Assembly: GCF_014639255.1 (NCBI RefSeq) | Contig: NZ_BMFV01000023.1 | Location: 1 to 64,000 of the forward strand | DNA from: Pullulanibacillus pueri | GTDB lineage: Bacteria; Bacillota; Bacilli; Bacillales; Sporolactobacillaceae | DNA: 64,000 bases | Direction of reading: 5' to 3' | Shown: one piece after another, positions 63,455-64,000 of the stretch | Position numbering within the stretch: the stretch's first letter is position 1 | Layout of the letters: the number at the start of each line of letters is the position of its first letter | Program-made: the position numbers and the translations under genes | The notes under the pieces: model-generated | Database searches by the model: none | What the model was told of the DNA's origin: nothing | Seen by the model: the letters and a program-made list of their open reading frames with translations, nothing else

Positions 63455-64000
63455 ATGATAGTGATCGAACGAAGACAAAAGATAAAGGAATTATTGTTAA
63501 AAAATAATACGGTGAAGGTATCAGATCTTGTGGAGTTATTGAATGTATCTGAGGAAACAATCAGACGTGATTTGTTGCAATTAGAGAGAGAAGGTTTTGC
63601 AGAAAAAAATTACGGTGGTGCCATTTTAAAAGAAGCCTTACAGAGTAACGACTCACTGATTTTGCCTGTGAATCAGCGGAAATTACAGTACTCGCGCGAA
63701 AAGGACCTCATTGGTAAAGCAGCTGCGAAGTTAGTGCAGGATGATCAGATCATTATTTTGGACGCAGGCTCTACAACATGGTATACAGGCAAACATTTGG
63801 CTGGGCGAAAGGATCTCACCATTATTTCAAATGCGATCAACGTGGTTGAGGAATGTAGTAAGAATGAGACCGCCTCTATTTATCTATTAGGTGGACAACT
63901 CATTAGGAAATCAATGAGTCTCGTAGGTCCCCAAGCTGAAATGGAATTGCAAAAATATAATGCGGATTATGTGTTTTTAGGAACCTCAGGGGTCTCCCTG
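63455..64000 (+). CDS. DeoR/GlpR-family regulator, 3' end outside window
   Basis: The first 182 residues of a DeoR-type repressor. The N-terminal winged HTH (IERRQKIKELLLKNNTVKVS, then VSEETIRRDLLQLEREGFAEK) is followed by the sugar-phosphate-binding domain with the DeoR signature IILDAGSTTWYTGKHL, TIISNAINVVEE and LLGGQLIRKSMSLVGPQAE. The frame is open to the window edge, whereas the family is usually about 250 residues. The start is the ATG at 63455 after AAGGAG. As the only regulator in the 46-64 kb locus it is the best candidate to bind the inverted repeat at 50537-50588. Confidence 0.92.
   Translation, partial: MIVIERRQKIKELLLKNNTVKVSDLVELLNVSEETIRRDLLQLEREGFAEKNYGGAILKEALQSNDSLILPVNQRKLQYSREKDLIGKAAAKLVQDDQIIILDAGSTTWYTGKHLAGRKDLTIISNAINVVEECSKNETASIYLLGGQLIRKSMSLVGPQAEMELQKYNADYVFLGTSGVSL

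Noticed and set aside
63234..63458. 74-codon plus-strand frame overlapping the kinase stop
   Set aside because: No ribosome binding site; the composition fits an intergenic repeat and it ends at the DeoR start.

Overview
The window reads as the chromosome of a low-GC, Gram-positive, endospore-forming member of the Bacillales. The evidence is strong AGGAGG-type ribosome binding sites on nearly every gene, S-box and purine riboswitches, cre-like CcpA sites, a CotD-like spore coat protein, a DUF3231 protein, a CvfB/DEAD-box helicase pair and a Bacillus-style mannitol operon. I cannot name the species. No rRNA, tRNA, phage, transposase or CRISPR array was seen; accessory sequence is limited to several families of intergenic repeats.

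Layout. 1-9.5 kb: end of a small membrane protein, an aldo/keto reductase, a tandem repeat array, two MetE-like (YxjG/YxjH) genes each behind its own SAM riboswitch, a short-chain dehydrogenase, deoD, pepC and a streptothricin-type acetyltransferase. 9.6-16.4 kb: two paralogous secreted or membrane-anchored Tim44-like proteins flanking a KstD-like flavoprotein, a gamma-carbonic-anhydrase-like hexapeptide protein, a membrane protein with an HELNH motif and a DUF3231 protein that seems to start at ATT. 16.6-23.3 kb: a BNR-repeat membrane protein, an RlmN-type methyltransferase, two MFS transporters and an XRE-TPR regulator. 23.4-32.9 kb: a nucleoside salvage region (nupC, deoC, pdp, a GntR/UTRA regulator, deoB, an APC permease and adeC under a purine riboswitch). 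33-36.5 kb: a third MetE-like gene without riboswitch, pepT, an ArsR-DUF2087 regulator and a cotD-like gene. 37-43 kb: mtlA-mtlR-mtlF-mtlD. 43.4-45.7 kb: cvfB and a DEAD-box helicase. 46-64 kb: a long plus-strand sugar and glycan locus running off the right edge.

How the genes work together. In the nucleoside region, NupC imports nucleosides, Pdp and DeoD phosphorolyse them, DeoB and DeoC take the pentose to triose phosphate plus acetaldehyde, and AdeC salvages adenine. A repeated TGTCNGAC motif lies in front of deoC/pdp and deoB, and the GntR/UTRA gene between them is the obvious candidate to read it. The mannitol operon is canonical except that its transporter MtlA carries two tandem, nearly identical EIIB domains.

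The most distinctive system is the 46-64 kb locus: nagA, a GH36/Sip1-type alpha-galactosidase, a DUF624 protein, a three-gene ABC sugar importer without its own ATPase, an Asp/Glu-racemase-like protein lacking the usual second cysteine, an FGGY kinase, a class II fructose-bisphosphate-aldolase-like enzyme, GH84 and GH38 glycosidases without signal peptides, an AraD-like aldolase with an altered metal site, a DUF1537 (OtnK-like) acid-sugar kinase and a DeoR regulator. It looks like import of a mixed oligosaccharide followed by breakdown in the cytoplasm. Its main promoter carries a cre-like site between -35 and -10 and is flanked by a perfect 10-bp inverted repeat. I do not recognise this gene combination as a described pathway.
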